Made by a program: the position numbers and the translations under genes. Below, one piece after another: positions 1 through 7,676 of a DNA stretch of 36,175 nt. Under the pieces are notes generated by a model. The model had not been told where the DNA came from, made no database searches, and worked only from the letters and a program-made list of their open reading frames with translations. Origin of the DNA: Cellvibrionaceae bacterium (GTDB lineage: Bacteria > Pseudomonadota > Gammaproteobacteria > Pseudomonadales > Cellvibrionaceae); NCBI GenBank assembly GCA_021151615.1, contig JAGKXA010000047.1:1-36175 (forward strand). The letters are read 5' to 3'. Numbering within the stretch: the first letter of the stretch is position 1; the number at the start of each line of letters is the position of its first letter.

Positions 1-75
1 GCTGCCGCAGGCGGCCAGCCAACAACAAAGGGCTAGTACAGGGGTCAAGCGGGTATTGATCAGCGTTGATTTCAT
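1..75 (-). CDS. N-terminus of a lipoprotein, cut by window start
   Basis: Only the first 25 codons are inside the window. The minus strand has an ATG at 75-73 followed by a typical lipoprotein signal: a basic start (MKST), a hydrophobic stretch (LTPVLALCCWLAA) and a lipobox ending L-A-A-C with the Cys at residue 23. GGAG lies about 10 bases upstream of the ATG. The product would be exported and lipid-anchored. The mature protein is outside the window, so its function cannot be stated. It is divergent from rpsT, and the two genes share the 269-base region between them. Confidence 0.6.
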   Translation of the reverse strand, partial: MKSTLINTRLTPVLALCCWLAACGS

Positions 76-248
76 CGTAGGAGCACTCCGTAAGGCTTGT
101 TATCTTTATAAGTTGCTCAAAGTGTACCCAGAATCTGTGATTTAACCTTTTGTTGACGTGTAAACTAACGTAAAAATCAGATCATCCAAACCCCGTCTGC
201 CACCCAAATCCCGCTTGGCCTGAATAGCACCTAAAAGTGTTTCTTTGG

Positions 249-276
249 TTGACAAACTGCGTTAAGACGGCATAAT
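249..276 (+). promoter_or_regulatory. Sigma-70 promoter of rpsT
   Basis: A perfect -35 hexamer TTGACA (249-254) is followed after 16 bases by CATAAT (271-276). Transcription would start near 283, giving a leader of about 60 bases before the rpsT start. This is the strongest canonical promoter seen in the window and fits a highly expressed ribosomal protein gene. Confidence 0.75.
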
Positions 277-344
277 GTCGCGTCCCTGAATCCAGACCCT
301 TTTTTAGACAGTTTTAACCAGAATTTATTTATAGGAGCACTAAG

Positions 345-611
345 GTGGCAAATTCACCCCAAGCTAAAAAACGCGCGCGTCAGAATGAAAAAGCTCGCAA
401 GCACAACGCAAGCATGCGCTCTATGGGGCGTACCTACCTCAAGAAAGTGCTGGCTGCTATCGCTACTGGCGACAAAGCTGCTGCGCAAGCTGCTTATGTT
501 TCTGCTGTTTCCGTGATTGATCGTATCGCCGACAAAGGCCTGATCCACAAGAACAAAGCAGCTCGTCATAAGAGCCGTTTGAACGCCAAGCTGAAGGCGC
601 TGGCTGCTTAA
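345..611 (+). CDS. rpsT: Small ribosomal subunit protein bS20
   Basis: Protein bS20 binds the 5' domain of 16S rRNA in the 30S subunit and helps early assembly. The 88-residue product has the family's length and character: basic, helical, beginning MANSPQAKKRARQNEKARKHN, with a conserved RSMGRTYLKKV segment and the C-terminal part KGLIHKNKAARHKSRLN. The start is GTG at 345, placed by GGAG 8 to 11 bases upstream (334-337) and by the exact family N-terminus. It is monocistronic, with a strong promoter upstream and an intrinsic terminator directly downstream. A non-ATG start is common for rpsT in enterobacteria (UUG in E. coli), where it takes part in autoregulation. Whether that applies here is inference. 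Confidence 0.98.
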   Translation: MANSPQAKKRARQNEKARKHNASMRSMGRTYLKKVLAAIATGDKAAAQAAYVSAVSVIDRIADKGLIHKNKAARHKSRLNAKLKALAA

Positions 612-631
612 TCGCACCAGGCAAGCAGTAC

Positions 632-657
632 AAAAACCGGCTAAGGCCGGTTTTTTT
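632..657 (+). terminator. Intrinsic terminator of rpsT
   Basis: A 10-bp perfect stem, AAAAACCGGC (632-641) with GCCGGTTTTT (646-655), encloses the tetraloop TAAG. The T-run continues to 657. It starts 21 bases after the rpsT stop. Confidence 0.92.
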
Positions 658-913
658 ATGTCTGTAATTTGTACATGGCGGGTTAATTGGCAGCAATCAG
701 CCGATAAACTCGCCACTCAGGGCAATTTAAGCTCTATACAGTGTCACAAAAACAGATTAAATTCGGCAGCAACTTTTGGCTGGAAGGCTATTCCAGCGCT
801 ATAACAACAATAGTCGGATAACAGGTAACCCCTCCAGACTGCCAACAAGTATGGATACGGCAATCTGCAGACCCCCGTAACCCGATAGCGCATACTAATA
901 ATGGAGATACCCT
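658..913. other. Intergenic stretch before maoP with one hairpin
   Basis: No credible coding sequence is present here. The only clear structure is a short hairpin, GCTGGAA (779-785) with TTCCAGC (791-797) around a five-base loop. It has no T-run, so it is not a terminator and would lie in the leader of the next gene. I see no promoter here that I would defend. The ribosome binding site of maoP (GGAG at 903-906) is at the end of the stretch. Confidence 0.5.
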
Positions 914-1318
914 ATGTTGCCGCGTGATCATTACCTGAAACAAACATTCCAGGATGCTGTTAATTTCCCCGAGGGTTTTGAAAAAGGGGGCTTATCCGAT
1001 GTACAAGCTAGGTTGATACGCAAACACGGAGTCCTGATTAACGCGTTGATGCAGGAAGAGGTTTCCGACCCCACTAATGACGACCAACACATCCTGAAAG
1101 TTATCGCCAACCAAAGCGCCCCAAAAAGCCCTATAGAGCAAGCCTGGGTTAAATACCTCGCCATCGCCAAAACCCGTCAAGCGGCAACCCCGGCCAAACC
1201 CAAAGCCAAACCCAAGGCAAAAGCGGCAGACCCCAAGGACACAGAAGCAAAGCCCAAAGCAGCCGATGCCAAGCCAGCCAAAACCACCAAGAAAGCCGCC
1301 AAAACCGAAGCGGGTTGA
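914..1318 (+). CDS. maoP: MaoP/YifE family protein (DUF413) with basic tail
   Basis: Residues about 10-88 match the DUF413 family, whose E. coli member YifE/MaoP helps organise the Ori macrodomain of the chromosome. The visible family pattern is FPEGFEKGG, then an ALIRKHG-like helix (here RLIRKHG), and near the end of the domain EQAWVKYL. E. coli YifE is about 112 residues. This protein has 134 because of a C-terminal tail of about 45 residues made almost only of Ala, Lys, Pro, Asp and Thr, with repeated KPKAK and PAK units. Such tails resemble the histone H1/AlgP type and suggest nonspecific DNA contact, which is inference. The ATG is 7 bases after GGAG. No operon partner is visible. Confidence 0.85.
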   Translation: MLPRDHYLKQTFQDAVNFPEGFEKGGLSDVQARLIRKHGVLINALMQEEVSDPTNDDQHILKVIANQSAPKSPIEQAWVKYLAIAKTRQAATPAKPKAKPKAKAADPKDTEAKPKAADAKPAKTTKKAAKTEAG

Positions 1319-1433
1319 CAAGCACAGCACATTGCTGAAAAATCCGCCTACCGAAGGGGAGTAGTTCCCGCTGCGGCTGTCGTCATCACGAGCCTTTACC
1401 AAAATAAACAGGGTATTGGCTCCGGCACCGCAG

Positions 1434-1487
1434 GCAAATGCCCAGCATTTGCGAACGAGACCTTTGTCGCAATGACAAAGGTTTCGC
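1434..1487 (+). other. Two adjacent hairpins upstream of zinc-ribbon gene
   Basis: Hairpin 1 is GCAAATG (1434-1440) with CATTTGC (1446-1452) and a five-base loop. Hairpin 2 has a perfect 9-bp inner stem, ACCTTTGTC (1460-1468) with GACAAAGGT (1474-1482), extended by GCGAA (1451-1455) with TTCGC (1483-1487) around a four-base bulge. The two share bases 1451-1452, so the full forms of both cannot exist together. There is no T-run. They lie 53 bases before the start of the zinc-ribbon gene and could be a leader structure or part of a dispersed palindromic repeat. Confidence 0.5.
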
Positions 1488-1539
1488 GTGCCCGGTCGTT
1501 GCGTTTCTTATATATGCGCGCGCACATCGGAGACACATT

Positions 1540-1917
1540 ATGCATTGCCCTAACCCCAGCTGTTACGAATCCCCTGAACGCCCTCACCTGCTTATTTCTG
1601 AACGCTCAGGCATTGAAATTGATTACTGCCCCAAATGTCGCGGCGTATGGCTGGATCGCGGCGAGCTGGATAAGTTAATCGAGCGCGCGCAAGAAGATGC
1701 TGCACCAGCCCCGCAAACACAACCAGAACCTGCGCGCAGCTATCAGGAACAGCCCTATCGTCCGCAACAGCAGGAGCAGCATTACCGCCCTCAGGAACAG
1801 CACTATAAAGAGCAACGCAAGCATTATGACGATGACCATAAGCATCACAATTATGGCGGCCACTACGGCAAACCCTATAAAAAGAAATCTATCCTCAGTG
1901 AAATTTTTGATTTCTAG
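1540..1917 (+). CDS. TFIIB-type zinc-ribbon protein
   Basis: The 125-residue product begins with a zinc ribbon of the zf-TFIIB type. It has CPNPSC near the start and, about 27 residues later, YCPKCRGVWLDRGELDKLI, the hallmark CxxC-G-WLD-GEL pattern of this family. The four cysteines should bind one zinc ion. After residue about 50 the protein becomes a low-complexity tail rich in Gln, His, Tyr, Pro and Glu, ending in a basic segment (PYKKKS). The ATG at 1540 is chosen because GGAG lies 8 bases upstream and the zinc ribbon starts at once. A longer reading from 1438 would run through the two hairpins. Members occur widely as small cytoplasmic proteins of unknown role. The His-rich tail may bind metal, which is inference. 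Confidence 0.85.
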   Translation: MHCPNPSCYESPERPHLLISERSGIEIDYCPKCRGVWLDRGELDKLIERAQEDAAPAPQTQPEPARSYQEQPYRPQQQEQHYRPQEQHYKEQRKHYDDDHKHHNYGGHYGKPYKKKSILSEIFDF

Positions 1918-1941
1918 ATTTTTCGCAACCTCACACAAACT

Positions 1942-1970
1942 AAAAGGGCGTGCACATAGCACGCCCTTTT
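1942..1970. terminator. Bidirectional terminator between convergent genes
   Basis: A perfect 12-bp stem, AAAAGGGCGTGC (1942-1953) with GCACGCCCTTTT (1959-1970), encloses loop ACATA. A-runs and T-runs flank it on both sides, so it can stop the zinc-ribbon transcript (plus) and the phosphorylase transcript (minus). Confidence 0.92.
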
Positions 1971-1993
1971 CACGTCACTTTACTGCGTTCTTA

Positions 1994-4345
1994 TCAGGGG
2001 ATGAGAACACTTAACTGATACTCGCGGCCCGCTTCAATCTTGCGCACGCAGTTATCCGCCAGCAACTCACCATCGCAAAGCAGTTGTACTTTATCAGTTG
2101 CACCGCGCTGGATAGTGACTACAAAACGCGCGCCACGGAATTCGCGCACTGCTTTTGCCTCACTCCAACTTGATGGCAATTGCGGATTCACACGCAAGCC
2201 TTCGGTATCACCCTGTAAACCAAAAATACCTTCCACCAAACAGCGATACACCCAGGAAACAGTACCTGTATTAAACAACTGCGATGAGCGGCCCGCTGTG
2301 CGTGGATATTGATAATAAGCGCCGCGATAATAATTGGGTATATACACAGGCAATTGTCCGCGCTGCAAATAGTCTGCCTCGCTTGGGCCAGGAATCATTT
2401 GTCGTAATAATTTATAAGCGCGATCTTTTTCGGCAATAGTGAACAGGCTGTAGATATAAAAAACGGCGGCATGATTATAAACAGAACCGTTTTCCGCCGA
2501 TCCTGGATGTTTTTGTGTTACGCGGCCTACATCGTCACGCATCGCGGTGTAAGCTGGAGCGAGCATGGCAACACCGTAAGGAGTCTCTAATTGTGCCTCT
2601 ATCGCAGCAATCATTTTCTTACGCTGTTCCTGATTGGCAGCACCACCGAGAATCGCCCAACTTTGCGGATTCAAAAAGATGCGTCCTTCTTTATCTTTGC
2701 TGATGCCAAATACCACATCATCATCGGTAATACCGCGACCAAACCACTCGCCATCCCACAAGTACTTGTTCACAGCGGCGTTAACGTCGTTTGCACCAGC
2801 AATAAATTCTTGCTGCAAAGCATTATGCGAGGTTTTTGCACACACATCTGCCCACAGGTTCAACGCATAAGCGGTTGCAACAGATAGCCAACCGGAGACA
2901 CCTTTACCTTTGTAACCCACCATATTCATTGGATCACACCAGTCACCCTGGGCGATAAAACTCAAGCCGCGATAATCGCGCGCTTGCAACAACCAGCGCA
3001 TTGCATTGCTAATGCGCTCAAATACACTCAGTGTTTTACCATCGTGGCCGGGCACGGGCTCATTCAAAATGGCGTAATCATTGGTTTCATCCAGGTAAGT
3101 TTTTAAACACACTGGCAGCCAGACACAATGATCTGTGTGCGGAATCTGGTTGATATATTTCAGTTCCGCACCTTCCACCAACAAAATACCGTCAGGCATA
3201 GCACCAGATGCCTCTTGCTGACTTAAGGCATGCAAAAATGCGGCGCGAGTTACTTCAGGCTTGATAAAGGCCATGCCCATATTGTCTTGCAGATAATTGC
3301 GCGTTTGCGGATCAGTGGTCAGGCGATTTACGTCACCGTGATAAAACACCTGGCGTGGCAGCCAATTGTTCACAAAATTGTTCAACTCGGCATCTGGAGT
3401 TTCAATTTGCAAACAACCGCTACCACTGGCGACATAAGCAGAATACTCAGTACGCGCCTTGGCAAACCCTTGCTCACTTAAATAAGTATCACGAACTTTT
3501 TTAATTTCGGCATCATCAAATGCCGGACCAAAAACAAAACGATAAACCTGCTCAGTATCTGCCGCCAACTCAAGACGATATTGCAAAATCGATGCAGGAG
3601 TTTCATAGCGCGCATCACCGCAAGATAAGGTTTCTTGCTGCAACCCTGACGGATTATGCAAGCCGCCCTCGCCCTCAAAGGTTTCCTGTTTTGCTTCCCA
3701 AGCAGTAGGCTTTTGCTCGTGCAGGAAAAAAGTTTTGTCTTTGAAGAATTTATTTTTAAAGTGATCCGCCACTTTTTGGTAGGGCGTTACGCAGGTCGCA
3801 ACAATACCCCCCAGATCCGCTCGGTATTCAGCTGACTGATTCATCCAGGACATATAGCCCACAGGGAAATACGGATAGACGCTAATGCGACGCGCGCGGC
3901 CAGAGCGATTGGTCACCTTGACATCCCACAACTCAACGACATCCGCCACGGGGAGTGACAATGTCAATTCAATTTCGATACCGAGCGATTGCAGCGTCCA
4001 GCGCAAATCACTTTTGCCCACCGAAAACACATAGCTTTCATAGGCAGCGCGCACCGGCTCATAGGGCGCCGAAAAAATATCGCCAGTCTCTTCATCCTTC
4101 ACATAAAAAAAGCGGCCCGGATGATGCGCATAGTAAGGTTGCTCTGGCTGCATAAATGTTTTTGCTTCCAGATTCGGCGCATAGGCGTACTTGGCCGGCT
4201 CCGGTTGCATAAATTGTGCAACCGCATAACCGCGACAAGTGGATTGAATCATCATGCGCTGGTTCCATAAAAAACCGGCAGCGCGCGGCATAGCAGTGGG
4301 CGTTAGCAACTCATAACGATCGCCATTGGATGAGGGTTTTAACAT
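1994..4345 (-). CDS. GH94 phosphorylase, probably cellobionic acid phosphorylase
   Basis: Family GH94 enzymes split a beta-glucoside with phosphate to give glucose 1-phosphate. The 783-residue protein has the family layout: N-terminal beta-sandwich (to about residue 270), linker and (alpha/alpha)6 barrel with the general acid in GDWCDPMN (Asp at about 471), then a C-terminal sheet. Two features point to cellobionate rather than cellobiose. The length is close to the roughly 790-residue Saccharophagus enzyme. An Arg and a Lys four residues apart (GRVTQK, about 608 and 612) sit where I recall the carboxylate-binding Arg609 and Lys613 of that enzyme. Products would be glucose 1-phosphate and gluconate, and a gluconokinase gene lies in the same cluster. 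No signal peptide is seen, so the enzyme is cytoplasmic. AGGT lies about 10 bases before the ATG. Chitobiose or cellobiose phosphorylase are less likely alternatives. Confidence 0.85.
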   Translation of the reverse strand: MLKPSSNGDRYELLTPTAMPRAAGFLWNQRMMIQSTCRGYAVAQFMQPEPAKYAYAPNLEAKTFMQPEQPYYAHHPGRFFYVKDEETGDIFSAPYEPVRAAYESYVFSVGKSDLRWTLQSLGIEIELTLSLPVADVVELWDVKVTNRSGRARRISVYPYFPVGYMSWMNQSAEYRADLGGIVATCVTPYQKVADHFKNKFFKDKTFFLHEQKPTAWEAKQETFEGEGGLHNPSGLQQETLSCGDARYETPASILQYRLELAADTEQVYRFVFGPAFDDAEIKKVRDTYLSEQGFAKARTEYSAYVASGSGCLQIETPDAELNNFVNNWLPRQVFYHGDVNRLTTDPQTRNYLQDNMGMAFIKPEVTRAAFLHALSQQEASGAMPDGILLVEGAELKYINQIPHTDHCVWLPVCLKTYLDETNDYAILNEPVPGHDGKTLSVFERISNAMRWLLQARDYRGLSFIAQGDWCDPMNMVGYKGKGVSGWLSVATAYALNLWADVCAKTSHNALQQEFIAGANDVNAAVNKYLWDGEWFGRGITDDDVVFGISKDKEGRIFLNPQSWAILGGAANQEQRKKMIAAIEAQLETPYGVAMLAPAYTAMRDDVGRVTQKHPGSAENGSVYNHAAVFYIYSLFTIAEKDRAYKLLRQMIPGPSEADYLQRGQLPVYIPNYYRGAYYQYPRTAGRSSQLFNTGTVSWVYRCLVEGIFGLQGDTEGLRVNPQLPSSWSEAKAVREFRGARFVVTIQRGATDKVQLLCDGELLADNCVRKIEAGREYQLSVLIP

Positions 4346-4357
4346 GACAATTACCTG

Positions 4358-4386
4358 AAAGAAAAAGGCACCGGAAAAAGGTGCCT
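4358..4386 (-). terminator. Terminator-like hairpin between transporter and phosphorylase genes
   Basis: On the minus strand a perfect 7-bp stem, AGGCACC with GGTGCCT (plus 4366-4372 and 4380-4386), is followed by TTTTTCTTT. It stands after the transporter stop and ends only 12 bases before the phosphorylase start, so it could reduce read-through or mark a 3' end inside the operon. Confidence 0.65.
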
Positions 4387-4422
4387 GAGAGTTATCTAGA
4401 GCTTGTAGAAATAATATGTGAC

Positions 4423-5796
4423 TTACAGTTGCGCTTTACGCGCCGCCAAATCAATTTGAATTTGCTTGAGTATTTTGTTGTCAAGCGAATAAAACATCAT
4501 GCAAACCACCGCTAGCACCGCAAATGCCGCCGGGATAAATGACATCAACATAACAATACCGGTTTGCGACGCTTCCGTTTGCGCAGCATTGGCAACATAA
4601 CCAAGGGAGGCAAAGATCACCCCCATCATCAGTGCCGCTAGGGCATTACCTAATTTTTGCGAGAAAGTCGCCGCCGCAAAGGTCATTGCGGTTGCACGCC
4701 GCCCGGTTTTCCATTCGTTGTAATCGGCGGTGTCCGCATACATGGAGAATGCCAGGGGTGATTTTGGTCCCAACACAAAACCGATGGCAATTTGCAAGGC
4801 ATACATCAACTCAACCTGATCCTTGGGAATAAAATAGAATGAAAAAGACAAGACAGCCGTAATACTCATCAAGATCATCATCAGGATTTTTTTATCGATA
4901 TAGCGAGTCATGATCGGTGTTAGCGATGCACCAACCGCGGCAGCGGCCATATAGGCGGGAACAAAAGTTTTAATCAGATCAGGATTACCAACATAGTATT
5001 TAAAATAATAAGCTGCGGAGCTGGTGCGCAAAGTAATGGTGATCATGATGATCAGGGCGAGGAAAAACAGCACTACCCAAGGGCCATTGCGTGTAAGGTC
5101 TTTAATATCCTGTACTACTGAACTCGGTTCAGGCGCGATTGGTTTTACGCGCTCCCGGGTATTAAAGAATGTCCAGACAAATAGAATACTGGCAGCAATC
5201 CCCCAGACCACCATGGTTAACTGCCAACCCAAGCGATCGTCGCCCTGCCCCAAATATTTCACCAGATCAGGTGTTAAATAAGTTACTACCGTACTGCCAG
5301 TAAACGCAAAAATAAAGCGCAGGCCGTTAATGGTAGAGCGCTCTTGTGTATCGCCAGACATAACGCCAGACAGTGCGTTGTAGGGAATATTAATGCAGGT
5401 GTAACACACCATCATCAATAAATAGGTACCGTAAGCCCAAATTAATTTTCCGTCTTCGTCCAGATCCGGCGTGGTGTAAGTCAACACGCCAGCGCACGCC
5501 AACGGCAGTGCCATCCAAATTAAATAAGGGCGAAACTTTCCAAAGCGAGTACGTGTGCGATCTGATAATGCACCAATCATCGGATCGGTAAATGCATTAA
5601 TCATTTTAATGGTGAACATCATGCTGCCCGCAGCAAGCGCAGAAATACCGAACACATCGGTATAAAAAATCATTAGAAAGGTAGCAATATTGGCCCAATA
5701 AAAATTGAACCCTAAATCAGCGATACCATAGCTAATTTTTTCGCGCCAACTTAAGCGGGAATCTGTCGTCAATACCGGATTTTGATCAGTGGTCAC
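4423..5796 (-). CDS. GPH-family sugar:cation symporter, probable cellobionate importer
   Basis: The 457-residue membrane protein belongs to the glycoside-pentoside-hexuronide:cation symporter family (MFS_2, MelB-like). Visible family marks are the N-terminal REKISYGIADLGFNFYW, the first cytoplasmic-loop region DPMIGALSDRTRTRFGKFRPYL and about twelve hydrophobic segments. It would bring a small glycoside into the cytoplasm with Na+ or H+. Position immediately upstream of the phosphorylase gene and downstream of a GntR-like repressor makes cellobionate the best guess, with cellobiose or another beta-glucoside possible. The start is GTG at 5796, supported by GAGGTG about 6 bases upstream. The gene follows the regulator gene by 47 bases and is likely cotranscribed, although the gap also holds a weak operator candidate. 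Confidence 0.87.
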   Translation of the reverse strand: MTTDQNPVLTTDSRLSWREKISYGIADLGFNFYWANIATFLMIFYTDVFGISALAAGSMMFTIKMINAFTDPMIGALSDRTRTRFGKFRPYLIWMALPLACAGVLTYTTPDLDEDGKLIWAYGTYLLMMVCYTCINIPYNALSGVMSGDTQERSTINGLRFIFAFTGSTVVTYLTPDLVKYLGQGDDRLGWQLTMVVWGIAASILFVWTFFNTRERVKPIAPEPSSVVQDIKDLTRNGPWVVLFFLALIIMITITLRTSSAAYYFKYYVGNPDLIKTFVPAYMAAAAVGASLTPIMTRYIDKKILMMILMSITAVLSFSFYFIPKDQVELMYALQIAIGFVLGPKSPLAFSMYADTADYNEWKTGRRATAMTFAAATFSQKLGNALAALMMGVIFASLGYVANAAQTEASQTGIVMLMSFIPAAFAVLAVVCMMFYSLDNKILKQIQIDLAARKAQL

Positions 5797-5818
5797 AGCA
5801 CACCTCGAAAATAATTAT

Positions 5819-5830
5819 TGTTCGTAAACA
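5819..5830. promoter_or_regulatory. Possible LacI/GntR-type operator
   Basis: The sequence TGTTCGTAAACA has inverted arms TGTT and AACA around four bases. It lies 22 bases upstream of the transporter start, between it and the LacI-family gene. E. coli GntR sites also have TGTT/AACA arms. The palindrome is short and imperfect, and no matching copy was found near the gluconokinase start, so this is only a candidate. Confidence 0.25.
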
Positions 5831-5843
5831 TCGGAAGTGGCTG

Positions 5844-6878
5844 TCACAGTCGACTGGTTGAAGCACGCTTACGGATTTCATAACCCATATCCACTTTTTT
5901 GGATTCAATGGGTTTTTCATTAAGTACACGGATAATCATGTCTGCTGCTTTCACGCCCATCTCATAACGCCCCACAGAGACACTGGTGAGCGATGGATTA
6001 ACATAGGCAGCCGCTTCGATATCGTTAAAGCCACAAATCGCGAGATCTTGCGGCACATTGATATTCATACGCTGGGCTTCAAACAATGCCCCCAGCGCCA
6101 AGTCATCGTTTACGCAGAAAACGGCATCGACTGCACCATTGGTAGATGCCATTAAACTTTTGAACAACTCACCGCCGACACCGATAGATGAAGGCTCAGG
6201 TGTGGTAACAATAAAGTTCTTATCAAACTTGCCCACCTGCTCCAACGCGAGCTTGTAGCCCTGCATACGTTGCTGCACACGCGGATCCATACGCGCACCA
6301 ATAAAGCCGATTCGCTCATAGCCTTGGCCGATTAAATGCTTCACTACATCGTAACCGGCGCGACCATGGGCAAAGCCTACGTTCATATCAATCGGATCAG
6401 CCAACAGTTCCATCATCTGTACGATAGGAATACGCGCTTTGGTCAGGAAATTTTGACAGGCCTTGGTCTGGTCACCACCTGTGATAATCAGCCCTTCAGG
6501 CGATTGACTAAGGAGGGTGCGGATCATTTTCTCTTCTTCGAGCGGAGAATAATGAGTATCCACTAACAGTACCTTGTAACCATTGGCCCCCATCACCTCG
6601 TAGATACCACGCAACACTTCGGTAAATACAATATTACTTAACGAAGGGATCGCCACCCCGATAACCCGGGATTTGGATGACGCCAGGGAACTGGCATGCT
6701 GATTGGGTATATACCCCAACGAATCTATCGCTTTCTGAACCTGAATCCGCAGGGACTCAGAGACCTTTTCCGGCTGATTGATAACGCGTGAAACAGTGAT
6801 AGCACTAACACCTGAGGCATTTGCGACATCAACCAGGGTGATTTTTTTATCTGAAAGTCTTTTTTTTGTTGTTTTCAT
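5844..6878 (-). CDS. LacI-family repressor, GntR-like (gluconate) subgroup
   Basis: The protein has an N-terminal LacI helix-turn-helix (ITLVDVANASGVSAITVSRVIN, about residues 12-33), the hinge-region pattern LGYIPNQHASSLAS and a periplasmic-binding-protein-like effector domain from about residue 75. Stretches such as PSLSNIVFTEVLRGI, VGFAHGRAG and IGARMDPR follow the E. coli gluconate repressor GntR closely, more than LacI or GalR. Gluconate or a gluconate-containing disaccharide is therefore a plausible inducer, which agrees with the neighbouring phosphorylase and gluconokinase. I place the start at ATG 6878 (344 residues), giving the usual short N-terminus. A reading from ATG 6917 adds 13 residues and would leave only 12 bases to the divergent gene. 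No clear ribosome binding site favours either. It probably represses both its own operon and the divergent gluconokinase. Confidence 0.87.
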   Translation of the reverse strand: MKTTKKRLSDKKITLVDVANASGVSAITVSRVINQPEKVSESLRIQVQKAIDSLGYIPNQHASSLASSKSRVIGVAIPSLSNIVFTEVLRGIYEVMGANGYKVLLVDTHYSPLEEEKMIRTLLSQSPEGLIITGGDQTKACQNFLTKARIPIVQMMELLADPIDMNVGFAHGRAGYDVVKHLIGQGYERIGFIGARMDPRVQQRMQGYKLALEQVGKFDKNFIVTTPEPSSIGVGGELFKSLMASTNGAVDAVFCVNDDLALGALFEAQRMNINVPQDLAICGFNDIEAAAYVNPSLTSVSVGRYEMGVKAADMIIRVLNEKPIESKKVDMGYEIRKRASTSRL

Positions 6879-6929
6879 AGGCAATATCTGCACTTGGCTA
6901 TTATTTTTTGCTACCATACCACAAGCACG

Positions 6930-7550
6930 ATGGTTGCGCTATCATGTACAGTGATTGAACATTTTGATTGCGATTCCATTGTATCTCATTTACATGTCAT
7001 TAGCAACCCGGATGCAACGACCAACCTGATCATAGTGATGGGGGTATCCGGCAGTGGTAAATCTTCCGTAGCAAAAGCCGTAGCCGACCACTATGGATAC
7101 GCCTATCTTGATGGCGATGACTTTCATAGCCAGGAATCGCGCGACACCATGGCAAAAGGTATTCCATTAACGGATGCGATGAGGCTTCCCTGGGTTATTA
7201 GGATGCGTGATTACTTCCGTGACGCGGCCACCCGAGACCAACACTCCACACTGGCCTTTTCGGGACTTAAGGCAGTGCATAGAGATGAATTGCGCAAAGC
7301 GGGCCTTAAGACCATTTTTATATTTCTACATTCTGATAAAGACACCATCCAAACCCGTGTAAACAAGCGCGCAGGTCACTTTATGGCGCCCACATTGGTT
7401 GATAGTCAATTTGATAGCCTGGAAGACCCAAGCCATGAGCCGGATGTTTACCGCATTGATGTGCGCGGTTCACTCGATCAGGTCATCGCCCAGGCAATCG
7501 GCATTATTGATCGCGAGTTACACCAACAACCCGACGCACTGCTGGCCTGA
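6930..7550 (+). CDS. gntK: Gluconokinase (carbohydrate kinase, GntK type)
   Basis: Gluconokinase uses ATP to turn gluconate into 6-phosphogluconate, which enters the Entner-Doudoroff or pentose phosphate route. The P-loop GVSGSGKSS is followed by YLDGDDFHSQESRDTMAKGIPLTDAMRLPW, DGDDFH and the GIPLTD turn being typical of this family, and later by the lid-region pattern RVNKRAGHFM and LVDSQFDSLE. The enzyme core needs about 170 residues. From ATG 6930 the protein has 206, with about 35 unusual residues before the core, and GTG 6951 is another choice. Neither has a good ribosome binding site, so the start is uncertain. The gene is divergent from the GntR-like repressor and would consume the gluconate released by the phosphorylase. 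Confidence 0.9.
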   Translation: MVALSCTVIEHFDCDSIVSHLHVISNPDATTNLIIVMGVSGSGKSSVAKAVADHYGYAYLDGDDFHSQESRDTMAKGIPLTDAMRLPWVIRMRDYFRDAATRDQHSTLAFSGLKAVHRDELRKAGLKTIFIFLHSDKDTIQTRVNKRAGHFMAPTLVDSQFDSLEDPSHEPDVYRIDVRGSLDQVIAQAIGIIDRELHQQPDALLA

Positions 7551-7563
7551 ACTGTCCCCAACT

Positions 7564-7591
7564 CCAAGCCGGAAAAATAAATTCGGCTTGG
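7564..7591 (+). terminator. Hairpin after gluconokinase gene
   Basis: CCAAGCCG (7564-7571) pairs perfectly with CGGCTTGG (7584-7591), with two further possible pairs inside. It starts 14 bases after the gntK stop. There is no T-run behind it, so it may be a weak or Rho-assisted terminator or a 3' protective hairpin. Confidence 0.45.
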
Positions 7592-7676
7592 CATTCATCT
7601 GCACTACCGCCAGAATGTGAACTCCTGAGAATAAGTTTGATCCAAGTATCAACGACTAACCCAAGGAGAATCACAA

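Noticed and set aside
354..716. 120-residue minus-strand frame opposite rpsT
   Set aside because: It overlaps rpsT and its terminator entirely and has no recognisable domain.
992..1402. 136-residue minus-strand frame rich in Gly, Phe and Cys
   Set aside because: It is the antisense reading of the Lys/Ala/Pro-rich maoP tail.
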